From: an uncultured Prevotellaceae bacterium
GTDB lineage: Bacteria > Bacteroidota > Bacteroidia > Bacteroidales > Bacteroidaceae
Reading direction: 5' to 3'
NCBI GenBank assembly: GCA_937893145.1
Contig: CALBJW010000154.1
Location: 1 to 19,027 of the forward strand
Length of the DNA stretch: 19,027 nt
Shown: positions 8,847 through 16,332 of the stretch, one piece after another
Layout: each line of letters starts with the position of its first letter
How positions within the stretch are numbered: the first letter of the stretch is position 1
Position numbers and translations under genes: made by a program
The notes under the pieces: generated by a model
Told to the model about the DNA's origin: nothing
Database searches by the model: none
The model's input: the letters and a program-made list of their open reading frames with translations, nothing else

Positions 8847-9740
8847 ATGATAAATAGTAGATGTCCACGATGTTGGAACTACAAGCAAGGAATAGCCATT
8901 AATATTGGCTTGATACTCTTAGGACTGGCGCTGCAATACAGCGTCGGTCCTATAGATTGGAGTTGGTTTGCGTCTCCTGTGAATATCATCTTCCTTGTGT
9001 GCTATGTGGTTTTGATTGTCGTTCTGTACTTATTTCGCCGAAAGGTTCATGCCGTTAGGTGGAGCATGACATACGGTGCAGCTGTTCCGTCCATACTCAT
9101 CACAGGACTTGCAACGCTCATTTATGGCATCACATGCAATCGTAGTACACTTTCATCGTGGTCGTTCGTACTATGTTATTTCTGGCTAACTACGATACTC
9201 GGACTTACATGTTTGAAGCGTTGGAAGAGTCCTTCGTTCCTTCTCAACCATCTCGGGCTCTTCATAGCCATCGTTGCTGCCACTTTGGGTAGTGCCGATA
9301 TGCAGAAACTGCATATGACTGTGATGCAGGGTGTACCCGAATGGCGAGCTGTTGATGACAATAGCATGGTACACGAATTGGACTTTTCCATACAGCTTAA
9401 TCGTTTCTCCATCGAGGAATATCCTTCTACTTCCGAAATAGATACCACATCGCTCTCCATGCCTCAAGGTGAACCTAAGTGCTATACTTCAAATGTAACT
9501 GTAATCACGAAGTCGGGCAAGACCATAAAAGATGCACCTATTGAGGTCAATAAACCTCTTGAGGTAGAAGGTTGGAAGATATATCAATTTGGCTATGACA
9601 CAGGATATGGGCGCGGGAGCATCATATCGGTCTTTGAACTTGTTCGCGACCCTTGGTTACCATTCGTATATCTCGGCATTTTCATGCTACTTGCGGGAGC
9701 ATTATTCATGTTTATAACAGCAGGAGGAAAGAAATCATGA
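8847..9740 (+). CDS. resB: ResB/Ccs1-like System II cytochrome c biogenesis protein (short form)
   Basis: 297 residues from ATG 8847, chosen over the upstream ATG at 8811 because that one lies inside the previous gene, and AAGTAAGG (8833-8840) sits at proper distance from 8847. Membrane segments at about 18-36, 45-65, 76-96, 106-124, 134-150 and 271-292 flank an extracytoplasmic domain (about 151-270) with strand-rich content and the EVEGWKIYQFGYDTGYG stretch typical of ResB-like proteins. H135 in FLLNHLGLFI is a candidate haem-handling histidine. ResB/Ccs1 works with CcsA to carry haem across the inner membrane and attach it to CxxCH apocytochromes. It is much shorter than Bacillus ResB, as in many Bacteroidetes. 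A CPRC pair occurs near the N-terminus (residues 6-9), predicted cytoplasmic, role unknown. The stop overlaps the ccsA start. No apocytochrome gene is adjacent. Confidence 0.85.
   Translation: MINSRCPRCWNYKQGIAINIGLILLGLALQYSVGPIDWSWFASPVNIIFLVCYVVLIVVLYLFRRKVHAVRWSMTYGAAVPSILITGLATLIYGITCNRSTLSSWSFVLCYFWLTTILGLTCLKRWKSPSFLLNHLGLFIAIVAATLGSADMQKLHMTVMQGVPEWRAVDDNSMVHELDFSIQLNRFSIEEYPSTSEIDTTSLSMPQGEPKCYTSNVTVITKSGKTIKDAPIEVNKPLEVEGWKIYQFGYDTGYGRGSIISVFELVRDPWLPFVYLGIFMLLAGALFMFITAGGKKS
9722..9727 (+). promoter_or_regulatory. Ribosome binding site fixing the ccsA start
   Basis: AGGAGG lies nine bases before ATG 9737. It supports the short start, which overlaps the resB stop as ATGA, over the in-frame ATG at 9653 inside resB. 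Such a full-consensus Shine-Dalgarno is uncommon in this window. Confidence 0.8.
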
Positions 9741-10522
9741 TAACCTGGAACGAATTTATATATTTTGCCATTCCTGCTGTGTTGCTCTGGGCTATCGGAG
9801 CATGGAGCGCATGGAAAGACCGTAGTGTTATGGCAAATATCCTGACATGTTTAGGACTACTTGTGTTTTTCTCTTTCATAGCGTTGCTGTGGATAAGTCT
9901 TGAATGTCCACCACTTCGCACAATGGGCGAGACACGTCTTTGGTATAGTGCATTCCTCCCATTGGCAGGCATAATAGTTTATGTGCGATGGCGATACAAG
10001 TGGATACTAACCTTCTCAACGGTTCTTGCTCTCGTTTTCATCTGCATCAATCTGTTTCGACCAGAGATACACAACAAGACACTCATGCCAGCATTGCAGT
10101 CTCCTTGGTTTGCTCCGCATGTCATAATCTACATGTTTTGTTATGCCATTCTTGGTGTGGCAACACTTGTTGCTGTTGCCTCTCTCGTTCAGGCAAAACG
10201 TGCTTCACATCTTTTCCCTCTCATCGACAACCTTGTATATGTTGGTCTCTCCTTCATGACCATCGGAATGCTTTTTGGAGCTTTGTGGGCAAAAGAAGCG
10301 TGGGGCCACTATTGGGCATGGGACCCAAAAGAAACATGGGCTGCAGCAACATGGTTGCTATACCTCGCTTACATCCATTTCCGACTCCATTCTGCCCAAC
10401 AGCACCGCCTTGCAGCCTGTCTGCTTATCTTCTCGTTCCTTTCCCTCCAGATGTGCTGGTGGGGCATCAACTACCTCCCAACAGCACAGGGCAATTCGGT
10501 TCACACCTACAACATGAAGTGA
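9737..10522 (+). CDS. ccsA: CcsA, haem-handling membrane protein of System II cytochrome c maturation
   Basis: 261 residues, about seven to eight membrane helices. The tryptophan-rich WWD haem-handling motif is clear: WGHYWAWDPKETW at 189-201. Candidate external haem-ligand histidines flank it at H128 (FAPHVIIYM) and H256 (NSVHTYN, the equivalent of the GLHSY stretch), and H214 (AYIHFR) is a candidate for the in-membrane pair. CcsA and ResB together export haem and ligate it to apocytochromes in the periplasm. Start ATG 9737 is set by AGGAGG at 9722-9727 and overlaps the resB stop. It ends one base before the stop of the convergent transporter gene, so no terminator fits between them. It is last in the six-gene + strand operon. 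The family call is firm; which cytochromes it serves is not visible here. Confidence 0.93.
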   Translation: MITWNEFIYFAIPAVLLWAIGAWSAWKDRSVMANILTCLGLLVFFSFIALLWISLECPPLRTMGETRLWYSAFLPLAGIIVYVRWRYKWILTFSTVLALVFICINLFRPEIHNKTLMPALQSPWFAPHVIIYMFCYAILGVATLVAVASLVQAKRASHLFPLIDNLVYVGLSFMTIGMLFGALWAKEAWGHYWAWDPKETWAAATWLLYLAYIHFRLHSAQQHRLAACLLIFSFLSLQMCWWGINYLPTAQGNSVHTYNMK

Positions 10523-10523
10523 T

Positions 10524-11783
10524 TCACGAATACTTTCTTGGGTATCTGAGAAGGATACTAAGCATGACTGCTATGCCGATGGCAATAGGGTAGAAGAGCC
10601 ATGGGATGATTTGAATAGGATTCATCTGGGCAAGACCTGCTGCTATGAGAACCTGAGCTCCGTAAGGGAGTAGTCCTTGTGTGAAGCACGACATAGTATC
10701 GAGAATAGATGCACTCTTGCGTTTGTCTATACCGAACTTATTTGCTATATCGTTTGCAATAGGTCCTGTGGTTATGATTGCAACAGTGTTGTTTGCAGTA
10801 CAGATGTTTACAAGACAAACAAGTGCTGCGATAGCAAACTCAGCGCCACGCTTGCTACTGATGCCATGAGTGATGTTACGAATGATGTAGTCTATACCTC
10901 CGTTATTGCGAATGAGTTCGAGCATACCACCTGCAAGGATGGTTACGATAATGAGTTCTGCCATGCCCATCATTCCTTCATTCATTGCGGCGAAGAGGCC
11001 GAACACATCGTATGTGCCTTCAAGCATTCCTATTGCTCCACTCATGAGAAGTCCGATGACAAGCACCAGCAGTACATGTATTCCATAAAGAGCAGTGCCT
11101 ATCACCACGAGATATGGAATGACTTTCCATAAATCAACCTCTGGTATGGAATGGTCAAGCGTAACCCCCTTGCCGAGAAGGAAATACACGATAAGCATAA
11201 TCACCGCTACAGGTACAACGATGCGTGAGTTAACTTTGAACTTATCACTCATTTTGCATCCTTGAGTCTGGGTAGCAATAATCGTTGTGTCGGAGATAAA
11301 CGAAAGGTTATCACCGAAATATGTGCCGCCAACAACGAGTCCCACCATCATACCGACATTTATGCCCGACTGCTGTGCTATACCAACAGCTACAGGAGTG
11401 AGGGCGGCGATTGTTCCACAGCTCGTTCCGATGCTCAGCGAGATGAAGCACGAGGCAAGGAACACACCAGGAAGGATGAACGATTCTGGCAGATAGCGCA
11501 GGGCGAGGTTGACAGTAGCATCCACAGCACCCATTGCCTTTGCACTTGCGGCAAATGCTCCTGCAAGGATGAAGATGAGAACCATAAGCACCATCTGGTT
11601 GTTGCCTGCTCCCTTTGCAAAAATCTTCATGCGTGTGTCTGCTGAACCTTTAGTTAACCAAAGTGCATAGAGAGCACTTACAAGGAATGCCACAGTGATT
11701 GGCACCTTGTAAAAATCTTGTGCTATAATGCTGGTAGCAAGATATAGCACAAGAAATACAAGTAATGGGCTTAGGGATTTCAA
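10524..11783 (-). CDS. NhaC-family Na+/H+ antiporter-like transporter
   Basis: 419 residues, about 11-12 hydrophobic segments throughout. Signature stretches of the NhaC/ion-transporter superfamily are GTSCGTIAALTP (119-130), GGTYFGDNLSFISDTTII (152-169), NICTANNTVAIITTGP (326-341) and ILDTMSCFTQGLLPYGAQ (360-377). It probably exchanges Na+ (or an organic acid) for protons across the inner membrane. The start is TTG at 11783: the frame is closed by TAA immediately upstream, the next Met is residue 52, and the N-terminal SLSPLLVFLVLYL matches the beginning expected for this family. It follows uxaA by 25 nt on the same strand and so is probably co-transcribed with the altronate dehydratase and AraC regulator. 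That raises the possibility that the true substrate is a sugar acid; family members such as MleN do move organic acids. Convergent with ccsA with a one-base gap. Confidence 0.87.
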   Translation of the reverse strand: MKSLSPLLVFLVLYLATSIIAQDFYKVPITVAFLVSALYALWLTKGSADTRMKIFAKGAGNNQMVLMVLIFILAGAFAASAKAMGAVDATVNLALRYLPESFILPGVFLASCFISLSIGTSCGTIAALTPVAVGIAQQSGINVGMMVGLVVGGTYFGDNLSFISDTTIIATQTQGCKMSDKFKVNSRIVVPVAVIMLIVYFLLGKGVTLDHSIPEVDLWKVIPYLVVIGTALYGIHVLLVLVIGLLMSGAIGMLEGTYDVFGLFAAMNEGMMGMAELIIVTILAGGMLELIRNNGGIDYIIRNITHGISSKRGAEFAIAALVCLVNICTANNTVAIITTGPIANDIANKFGIDKRKSASILDTMSCFTQGLLPYGAQVLIAAGLAQMNPIQIIPWLFYPIAIGIAVMLSILLRYPRKYS

Positions 11784-11808
11784 TTATTTTGTCTTTTGGA
11801 GTTATTCT

Positions 11809-13332
11809 TTACAATGTCACACCCTTCTTGAAGATAGCAATCTCCTGATAACGCTTCTTCTCGTTCCATGCCTCTTCGCCGTTAGCAACAGAGATGACCT
11901 TCTGTGCAAAGGCAATGAAGAGGTCCTTCATGCTTACACCTTCAAGGAGCTGACCAGCGTTGAAGTCAATCCATGTTGGCTTGTTGGCTGCAAGAGTGGA
12001 GTTTGTAGAAATCTTCATTGTTGGAACGAATGTGCCGAATGGAGTACCACGACCAGTAGTGAAGAGTACGATGTGGCAACCACAACTTGCAAGTGCAGTG
12101 CTTGCTACGAGGTCGTTGCCTGGAGCAGAGAGGAGGTTGAGACCTTTAACCTTGAGACGGTCACCGTATGGCATGACACCAAGCACAGCACTCTTACCAC
12201 ACTTCTGAGTACAACCAAGAGCCTTCTCTTCGAGTGTGCTGATACCACCAGCCTTGTTGCCCGGACTTGGGTTTTCACCTACTGGTTCACCATGAGAGAG
12301 GAAGTATTCCTTGAAGTCGTTAATGAGAGATACAGTCTCGTCGAAGAGTTGAGTTGTAGCACAGCGGTTCATGAGGATTGTCTCTGCACCAAACATCTCA
12401 GGTACCTCAGTGAGTACAGTTGTACCTCCCTGCTTAACGATGTAGTCAGAGAACACGCCGAGAAGAGGATTGGCTGTGATACCAGAGAAACCATCCGAAC
12501 CACCACACTTGAGACCTACGCGGAGTTCGCTGAGAGGAATGTCCTCACGCTCGTCCTTCTTTGCTATGTCATAGAGTTCTGAAAGAATCTTAAGACCTTC
12601 CTCTACCTCATCACCCTTAACCTTCTGACTTACCATGAGACGGATGCGTTCCTTGTCGTAGTCGCCCAGAGTCTCCATGAATGCATCAGGCTGGTTGTTC
12701 TCGCAACCAAGACCAACAACGAGTACAGCACCAGCATTTGGGTGAAGAACAAGGTCACGAAGCACGAGACGAGTGTTCTCATGGTCCTCACTGAGCTGTG
12801 AACAACCATAGTTGTGTGGATATGCCACGATACGGAGTTTGACATCCTCATTGGGAAGAATCTCCTGCTCGAAACGGCTCTTAATCTGTTCTACCACACC
12901 ATTCACGCATCCTACTGTTGGCACAATCCACACCTCGTTACGAATGCCCACTTCGCCATTCTTGCGGCGATAGCCCTTAAAGGTAGATGGGAGTGCAGCG
13001 TCGCTGAACCATTCATCGTAAGCTGGGTTGCTGAGGTCAGACTGTGGAACAGGATTGTATGTGTAGTCAAGAAGACCTGCAAGATTTGTCTTTATGTTCA
13101 CGTCACAGATGAAGTCACCAGCCTTATGGTCTTCCTTCAAGTGACCGATAGGGTAGCCATACTTAATGACATTCTCTCCCGCCTTGAGGTCCTGAAGAAG
13201 AATCTTGTGACCTGCAGGAACATCCTGACCAAGTGTGAGTTCAATGCCTTCTACATTTACTGTTTCGCCTGCAGGAAGTGCGTCGATAGCAACTGCCACG
13301 TTGTCTGCAGGATTGATTCTGATAGTTTTCAT
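11809..13332 (-). CDS. uxaA: Altronate dehydratase (UxaA, D-altronate to 2-dehydro-3-deoxy-D-gluconate)
   Basis: 507 residues, full length against about 495 in E. coli. N-terminal SAF-type domain (about 1-90), then the UxaA/GarD catalytic region beginning at FKGYRRKNGEVGIRNEVWI (118-136). Family stretches include PTVGCVNGV (138-146), HNYGCSQL (173-180), GLGCENNQ (207-214), GLKCGGSDGFSGITANP (273-289), GCTQKCGKSAV (373-383) and the late Cys-rich ASCGCHIVLFTTGRGTP (415-431). The several conserved cysteines and histidines are consistent with the Fe(II)-dependent activity of the family. It removes water from D-altronate in galacturonate breakdown, giving KDG in the cytoplasm. Related sugar-acid dehydratases (GarD) share the fold, but length and motifs favour UxaA. 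The gene follows the AraC regulator by 30 nt and precedes the transporter by 25 nt. The usual partners (uxaC, uxaB, kdgK) are not in this window. Confidence 0.92.
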   Translation of the reverse strand: MKTIRINPADNVAVAIDALPAGETVNVEGIELTLGQDVPAGHKILLQDLKAGENVIKYGYPIGHLKEDHKAGDFICDVNIKTNLAGLLDYTYNPVPQSDLSNPAYDEWFSDAALPSTFKGYRRKNGEVGIRNEVWIVPTVGCVNGVVEQIKSRFEQEILPNEDVKLRIVAYPHNYGCSQLSEDHENTRLVLRDLVLHPNAGAVLVVGLGCENNQPDAFMETLGDYDKERIRLMVSQKVKGDEVEEGLKILSELYDIAKKDEREDIPLSELRVGLKCGGSDGFSGITANPLLGVFSDYIVKQGGTTVLTEVPEMFGAETILMNRCATTQLFDETVSLINDFKEYFLSHGEPVGENPSPGNKAGGISTLEEKALGCTQKCGKSAVLGVMPYGDRLKVKGLNLLSAPGNDLVASTALASCGCHIVLFTTGRGTPFGTFVPTMKISTNSTLAANKPTWIDFNAGQLLEGVSMKDLFIAFAQKVISVANGEEAWNEKKRYQEIAIFKKGVTL

Positions 13333-13362
13333 AAATTATAGTTATAGATTGTTATTATGTTT

Positions 13363-14265
13363 TTATTCATTCTTGTACTCCTTAGGAGTCATGCCTGTGT
13401 GTTGCTTGAAGAACTTGGCAAAGAAACTCTGGTTGGCAAAGTTCAGTTGGTTGCACACATCCTTCACACTCATGCCTTGCGAACGGAGCATCGCCTTAGC
13501 CTCGATGATGACACATTCGTTAATCCATTCAGTAGCGTATTTGCCCGTTACATCGTGGATGACAGAACTGAGGTACTTAGGTGTCACACACAATTTGTCG
13601 GCATAGAACCCCACATTGCGCTCCTTCATGTAGAACTTATGTACACAAGCAATGAAATCCATGAATATCTCCTCCTTGCGAGACGATGGCTTGGCAGGTT
13701 CGATGGTGTCCTGGATGTCAAGTATTCTCTGGAAAGAATTGCATCGCATGATTTCAAGATAGCATCGTGCCACATCCTCCTTGAACTGATAGTCCTTCTG
13801 GTATAACTTGTGCTTCAATGCGTTGTATATCGAGAGCATCTCGTTCATGTCATGGTAGTTGAGCTCGTAAACAGGTGGAGTGTTCATCAAACGAGTGAAG
13901 TCCAATCCTAATTTGAGTCCTTTCGACATGTCGATGAAGTCGGGGTTGACAGCGATAACACAACATTCGGCATCCTCCGAAATGTCCATCATCTGGAAGA
14001 ACGAACCAGGAAGAATAGACAGGCATTGTGATGATTTGAGGATATGGTCCTTCATGTTCACCCTTGTATGTACCTGTCCCTGTTTGCACATAAAGGCGAC
14101 TGCCATAGTAACCTGTACAGGGAACGACATAATCTCGTCCTTCTCTATCAATCCTATTGGACCGTCGAAGTTGTCCATGAGAAACAACTTGCCTGGAATC
14201 TGTGCGGCATGTTTATCTTCTGGGAAATGTGAAAAATTGATTCTGGTTATCTTTTGTCGTTCCAT
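13363..14265 (-). CDS. AraC-family transcriptional regulator, likely controlling uxaA and the transporter
   Basis: 300 residues. The N-terminal part (about 1-180) is a ligand/dimerisation domain of the Bacteroidetes AraC type with no clear named family. The C-terminal 100 residues carry two helix-turn-helix units: NVGFYADKLCVTPKYLSSVI (217-236) and SVKDVCNQLNFANQSFFAKF (266-285), followed by the HTGMTPKEYKNE end that is diagnostic of AraC/XylS proteins. It is first of three same-strand genes (regulator, uxaA, transporter) with 30-nt and 25-nt gaps, so local control and autoregulation are plausible; a sugar acid would be a sensible effector. A -7-like element TATATTTG lies about 20 bp upstream of the start on the - strand. 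It is divergent from the M6 protease with 95 bp between starts, so it might also act there. Target and effector are inferred. Confidence 0.9.
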   Translation of the reverse strand: MERQKITRINFSHFPEDKHAAQIPGKLFLMDNFDGPIGLIEKDEIMSFPVQVTMAVAFMCKQGQVHTRVNMKDHILKSSQCLSILPGSFFQMMDISEDAECCVIAVNPDFIDMSKGLKLGLDFTRLMNTPPVYELNYHDMNEMLSIYNALKHKLYQKDYQFKEDVARCYLEIMRCNSFQRILDIQDTIEPAKPSSRKEEIFMDFIACVHKFYMKERNVGFYADKLCVTPKYLSSVIHDVTGKYATEWINECVIIEAKAMLRSQGMSVKDVCNQLNFANQSFFAKFFKQHTGMTPKEYKNE

Positions 14266-14283
14266 TCTTTCTAAAATTTGCTA

Positions 14284-14291
14284 CAAATATA
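14284..14291 (-). promoter_or_regulatory. Bacteroidetes-type -7 element for the araC-uxaA-transporter operon
   Basis: On the - strand this reads TATATTTG, matching TAnnTTTG, about 20 bp upstream of the regulator ATG. No convincing TTTG lies 19-21 bp further upstream, so the promoter may be weak or activator dependent. Confidence 0.5.
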
Positions 14292-14333
14292 ATAAAATTA
14301 ATTGACAATAACTCCTAATTGAAAAAAAAACAC

Positions 14334-14341
14334 TAATTTTG
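14334..14341 (+). promoter_or_regulatory. Bacteroidetes-type -7 element for the M6 protease gene
   Basis: TAATTTTG matches TAnnTTTG, 19 bp before ATG 14361, leaving a leader of roughly a dozen bases that contains TAAGG as a weak ribosome site. The region at -33 has no TTTG; the nearest TTGAC (14302-14306) is too far upstream. Confidence 0.5.
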
Positions 14342-14360
14342 CACCAAATTTTATAAGGTT

Positions 14361-15968
14361 ATGAAAAAGATTTCTTTACTATTACTCACATTGCTGCTTT
14401 CTTCCGCTTCATTTGCGCAGCATCGTTATCACATAGAAAATGTTACTGATTATAGTGCTGTAAGTACACCAAAGTCTGAACGCCCACAGCACCGAATAGG
14501 TATTGCAGCAACAGCTCCACTCAAGAGTTTCGGTTCTCCAAATGTACCAGTTATTCTTGTTCAGTTTCCAGACTTGATGTTTAGTTGCGACACTATCATG
14601 AACAAGGAGATAGAACATTCAGACGAGAATGTTCGTCTGTTCTACGACCGTTTCTGCAATGGTTCTGGCGACCCAGACGAGGACTACCGTTTCACTATCG
14701 GTAGCGTTAGTTATGTAAAGCAATACTTCAACACTTGTTCTGATGGACAGTTCACACCAAACTTTGGTGTCATAGGTCCTGTGACCCTTCCACGTAGTTT
14801 TAAGTATTACGGTGAAGATACAAACGACAACATGAAGGACAGGAACATGACTGCTTTCTACAGAGATGCTCTCAAACTTGCCCTCCAGCAGGGTGCCGAT
14901 ATGTCATCGTTCGATAATAATGGTGATGGCAAGATTGACTTTGTGTTCTTTATCTATGCAGGTGAAGGCCAGAATGCCTATGGCAAGAAGAGCGAGTGTG
15001 AAGGCGACCAGAGCTATTACATCTGGCCGAAGGAGTTGCAGGACGATTTTACAATCAACAGTACTGATTCCCTCGATCAGCCAGTCCAGTATGTGTTTGG
15101 TGGTTACGGATGTACCAATGAGATATACAAAGAGGGTGTAGATGGTATTGGCAACATGTGTCATGAACTCTCACACGGACTTGGTTTGCCTGACCTCTAT
15201 GATACTCAGTATGTCGGCTTCGGTATGGACTACTTCGACGTGATGGATTCGGGCAACTACAGCATGATAGGTCGTTCACCAGTAGAATATAGTGCATACG
15301 AACGTGATTTCATGGGTTGGCGTAAAATGGAGACTGTTGACCTCTCAAAGCAGCAGACTATCACTATCAAACCTATCGAGGACGGTGGTAAGGGATATAA
15401 GTTGATTAATCCTAACAATAAGAATGAATACTATATCCTTGAGAACCGTCAGCAAATCGGTTTTGACCACTATTTCGGTTATGTGGCTTCGCAATACCTC
15501 CGCGAGTTTGGGGTGATTTCGGGACTTCTTGTCACACATCTTGACTACAATCTCGATTCATGGCAACAAAACCGTGTGAATACAACTATCCACCATCAGC
15601 GACTCACTGTTCTTCCTGCCGATGGCGAACTTATAACAAGTATCAGAGGATATACAGATGAATATTTCACTTCTCTCCGCAATGACCTCTATCCTGGAGG
15701 AATGAATGTGACATCTATCCCATCTGATAGGTTCACTCTTTTCAGTGGTGGCACTCTTCCGGTAAATATCACAGATATTCGCCAAAACGACGATTTGACT
15801 GTCAGCGTTGATTTCAATGGAGGTGAACCAAATGACATCGAGGATATCACGTCTGATAGTTGCATAAATGGAAATGGTTCAACTTATTACGACCTTATGG
15901 GTAGAAAGGTGGGCAACCCTTCAAAGGGTGTTTACATCAAGGGTGGCAAAAAAGTTTTTGTAAAATAA
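14361..15968 (+). CDS. Secreted M6-family zinc metalloprotease with T9SS-like sorting tail
   Basis: 535 residues. Signal peptide 1-19 (cut after SFA, Gln next). The zinc site is CHELSHGLGLPDLYD (267-281), i.e. HExxHxxGxxD with H268, E269, H272 and D278, followed by DYFDVMDSGNYSM (290-302), the expected Met-turn region. A calcium-loop-like DNNGDGKIDF occurs at 185-194, typical of this family (immune inhibitor A type). The C-terminal end (STYYDLMGRKVGN, SKGVYIKGGKKVFVK) is a T9SS-like tail, so the enzyme is probably exported through the outer membrane and then attached or released. It likely digests extracellular proteins; a role in processing neighbouring secreted proteins is possible but unproven. 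It is monocistronic: the upstream gene is divergent, and downstream lies a non-coding RNA unit with its own promoter. Confidence 0.93.
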   Translation: MKKISLLLLTLLLSSASFAQHRYHIENVTDYSAVSTPKSERPQHRIGIAATAPLKSFGSPNVPVILVQFPDLMFSCDTIMNKEIEHSDENVRLFYDRFCNGSGDPDEDYRFTIGSVSYVKQYFNTCSDGQFTPNFGVIGPVTLPRSFKYYGEDTNDNMKDRNMTAFYRDALKLALQQGADMSSFDNNGDGKIDFVFFIYAGEGQNAYGKKSECEGDQSYYIWPKELQDDFTINSTDSLDQPVQYVFGGYGCTNEIYKEGVDGIGNMCHELSHGLGLPDLYDTQYVGFGMDYFDVMDSGNYSMIGRSPVEYSAYERDFMGWRKMETVDLSKQQTITIKPIEDGGKGYKLINPNNKNEYYILENRQQIGFDHYFGYVASQYLREFGVISGLLVTHLDYNLDSWQQNRVNTTIHHQRLTVLPADGELITSIRGYTDEYFTSLRNDLYPGGMNVTSIPSDRFTLFSGGTLPVNITDIRQNDDLTVSVDFNGGEPNDIEDITSDSCINGNGSTYYDLMGRKVGNPSKGVYIKGGKKVFVK

Positions 15969-15980
15969 TTGAAGAAAAGT

Positions 15981-16011
15981 TTTGCAGATTAAAAACTTTG
16001 CACTACATTTG
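15981..16011 (+). promoter_or_regulatory. Consensus Bacteroidetes promoter for the non-coding RNA
   Basis: TTTG (15981-15984), exactly 19 nt, then TACATTTG (16004-16011): a full match to the TTTG-N19-TAnnTTTG pattern. It starts 13 bases after the M6 protease stop and precedes no protein gene on this strand. Transcription would begin near 16018. Confidence 0.75.
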
Positions 16012-16017
16012 CAACAT

Positions 16018-16332
16018 CAAAACAAAAGTACACCGCTTTTTGTTGAGCTAACAAGACGATTTCTTTAACAACCACATAGCCGGGGTTCTGGATCGATCGG
16101 GATACTCATCAAATTAAAAACGAAACCGAGATACTTTTGCTTTCTAATGGCGGGCCACGCCACGGTGTCGCCTGGTCTTCGAGCCAGGAGTTTCGGTGCC
16201 TAAGGTAACTCTTCGAGTCGGTGGATTACAAAGGGAAGCGAAAACTCAAATCTTATCATATCGGAGTTTCATCACATCTCCTCCCGGCTTCTATACTGAA
16301 GGGCAAGACCAATTATGGTCCTGCCCTTCTTT
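16018..16332 (+). ncRNA. Structured non-coding RNA of unassigned family (about 315 nt)
   Basis: No protein gene is present between 15969 and 16360, yet the stretch has a consensus promoter, a terminator and extensive pairing. Visible helices: a 5' hairpin AACAAAAG/CTTTTTGTT (16021-16046); a long-range closing stem AGCCGGGG (16078-16085) with TCCCGGCT (16282-16289), eight pairs; GAAAC and GATA (16122-16133) with TATC and GTTTC (16259-16270); TTTTGCTTTCT (16135-16145) with GGGAAGCGAAAA (16233-16244, one bulge); and inner hairpins TGGCG/CGCCA (16148-16162), CCTGG/CCAGG (16171-16188) and ACTC/GAGT (16208-16218). The segment is visibly more GC-rich than the flanking AT-rich spacers. The closing stem with a multi-branched interior recalls housekeeping RNAs, but I find no RNase P, SRP RNA, riboswitch or complete tmRNA signature. 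6S RNA or a Bacteroidales-specific family remain possible. End points are approximate. Confidence 0.65.
16298..16332 (+). terminator. Intrinsic terminator of the non-coding RNA
   Basis: GAAGGGCAAGACC (16298-16310), loop AATTAT, GGTCCTGCCCTTC (16317-16329), then TTTAATTGTTT. Thirteen positions pair with a single mismatch. The T-rich side is on the + strand, and the hairpin sits 31 bases before the convergent hydrolase stop. Confidence 0.85.

Noticed and set aside
9988..10593. 201-codon open frame overlapping ccsA in another + frame
   Set aside because: The ccsA frame carries the WWD motif and membrane helices; the overlapping frame is Cys/His/Ser-rich low-quality sequence without a start signal.
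11728..12582. Open frame of 284 codons on the + strand, antisense to uxaA
   Set aside because: It lies opposite a clearly functional conserved gene, its translation is Cys/Ser/Thr-rich with no recognisable motif or ribosome site, and such mirror frames arise from codon bias.
16078..16289. Calling the structured RNA a genuine tmRNA gene
   Set aside because: No tag reading frame ending in ALAA, no G-U third acceptor pair, no TTCRA T-loop, no CCA end, and it is far shorter than bacterial tmRNA; only partial similarity at the 5' strand.
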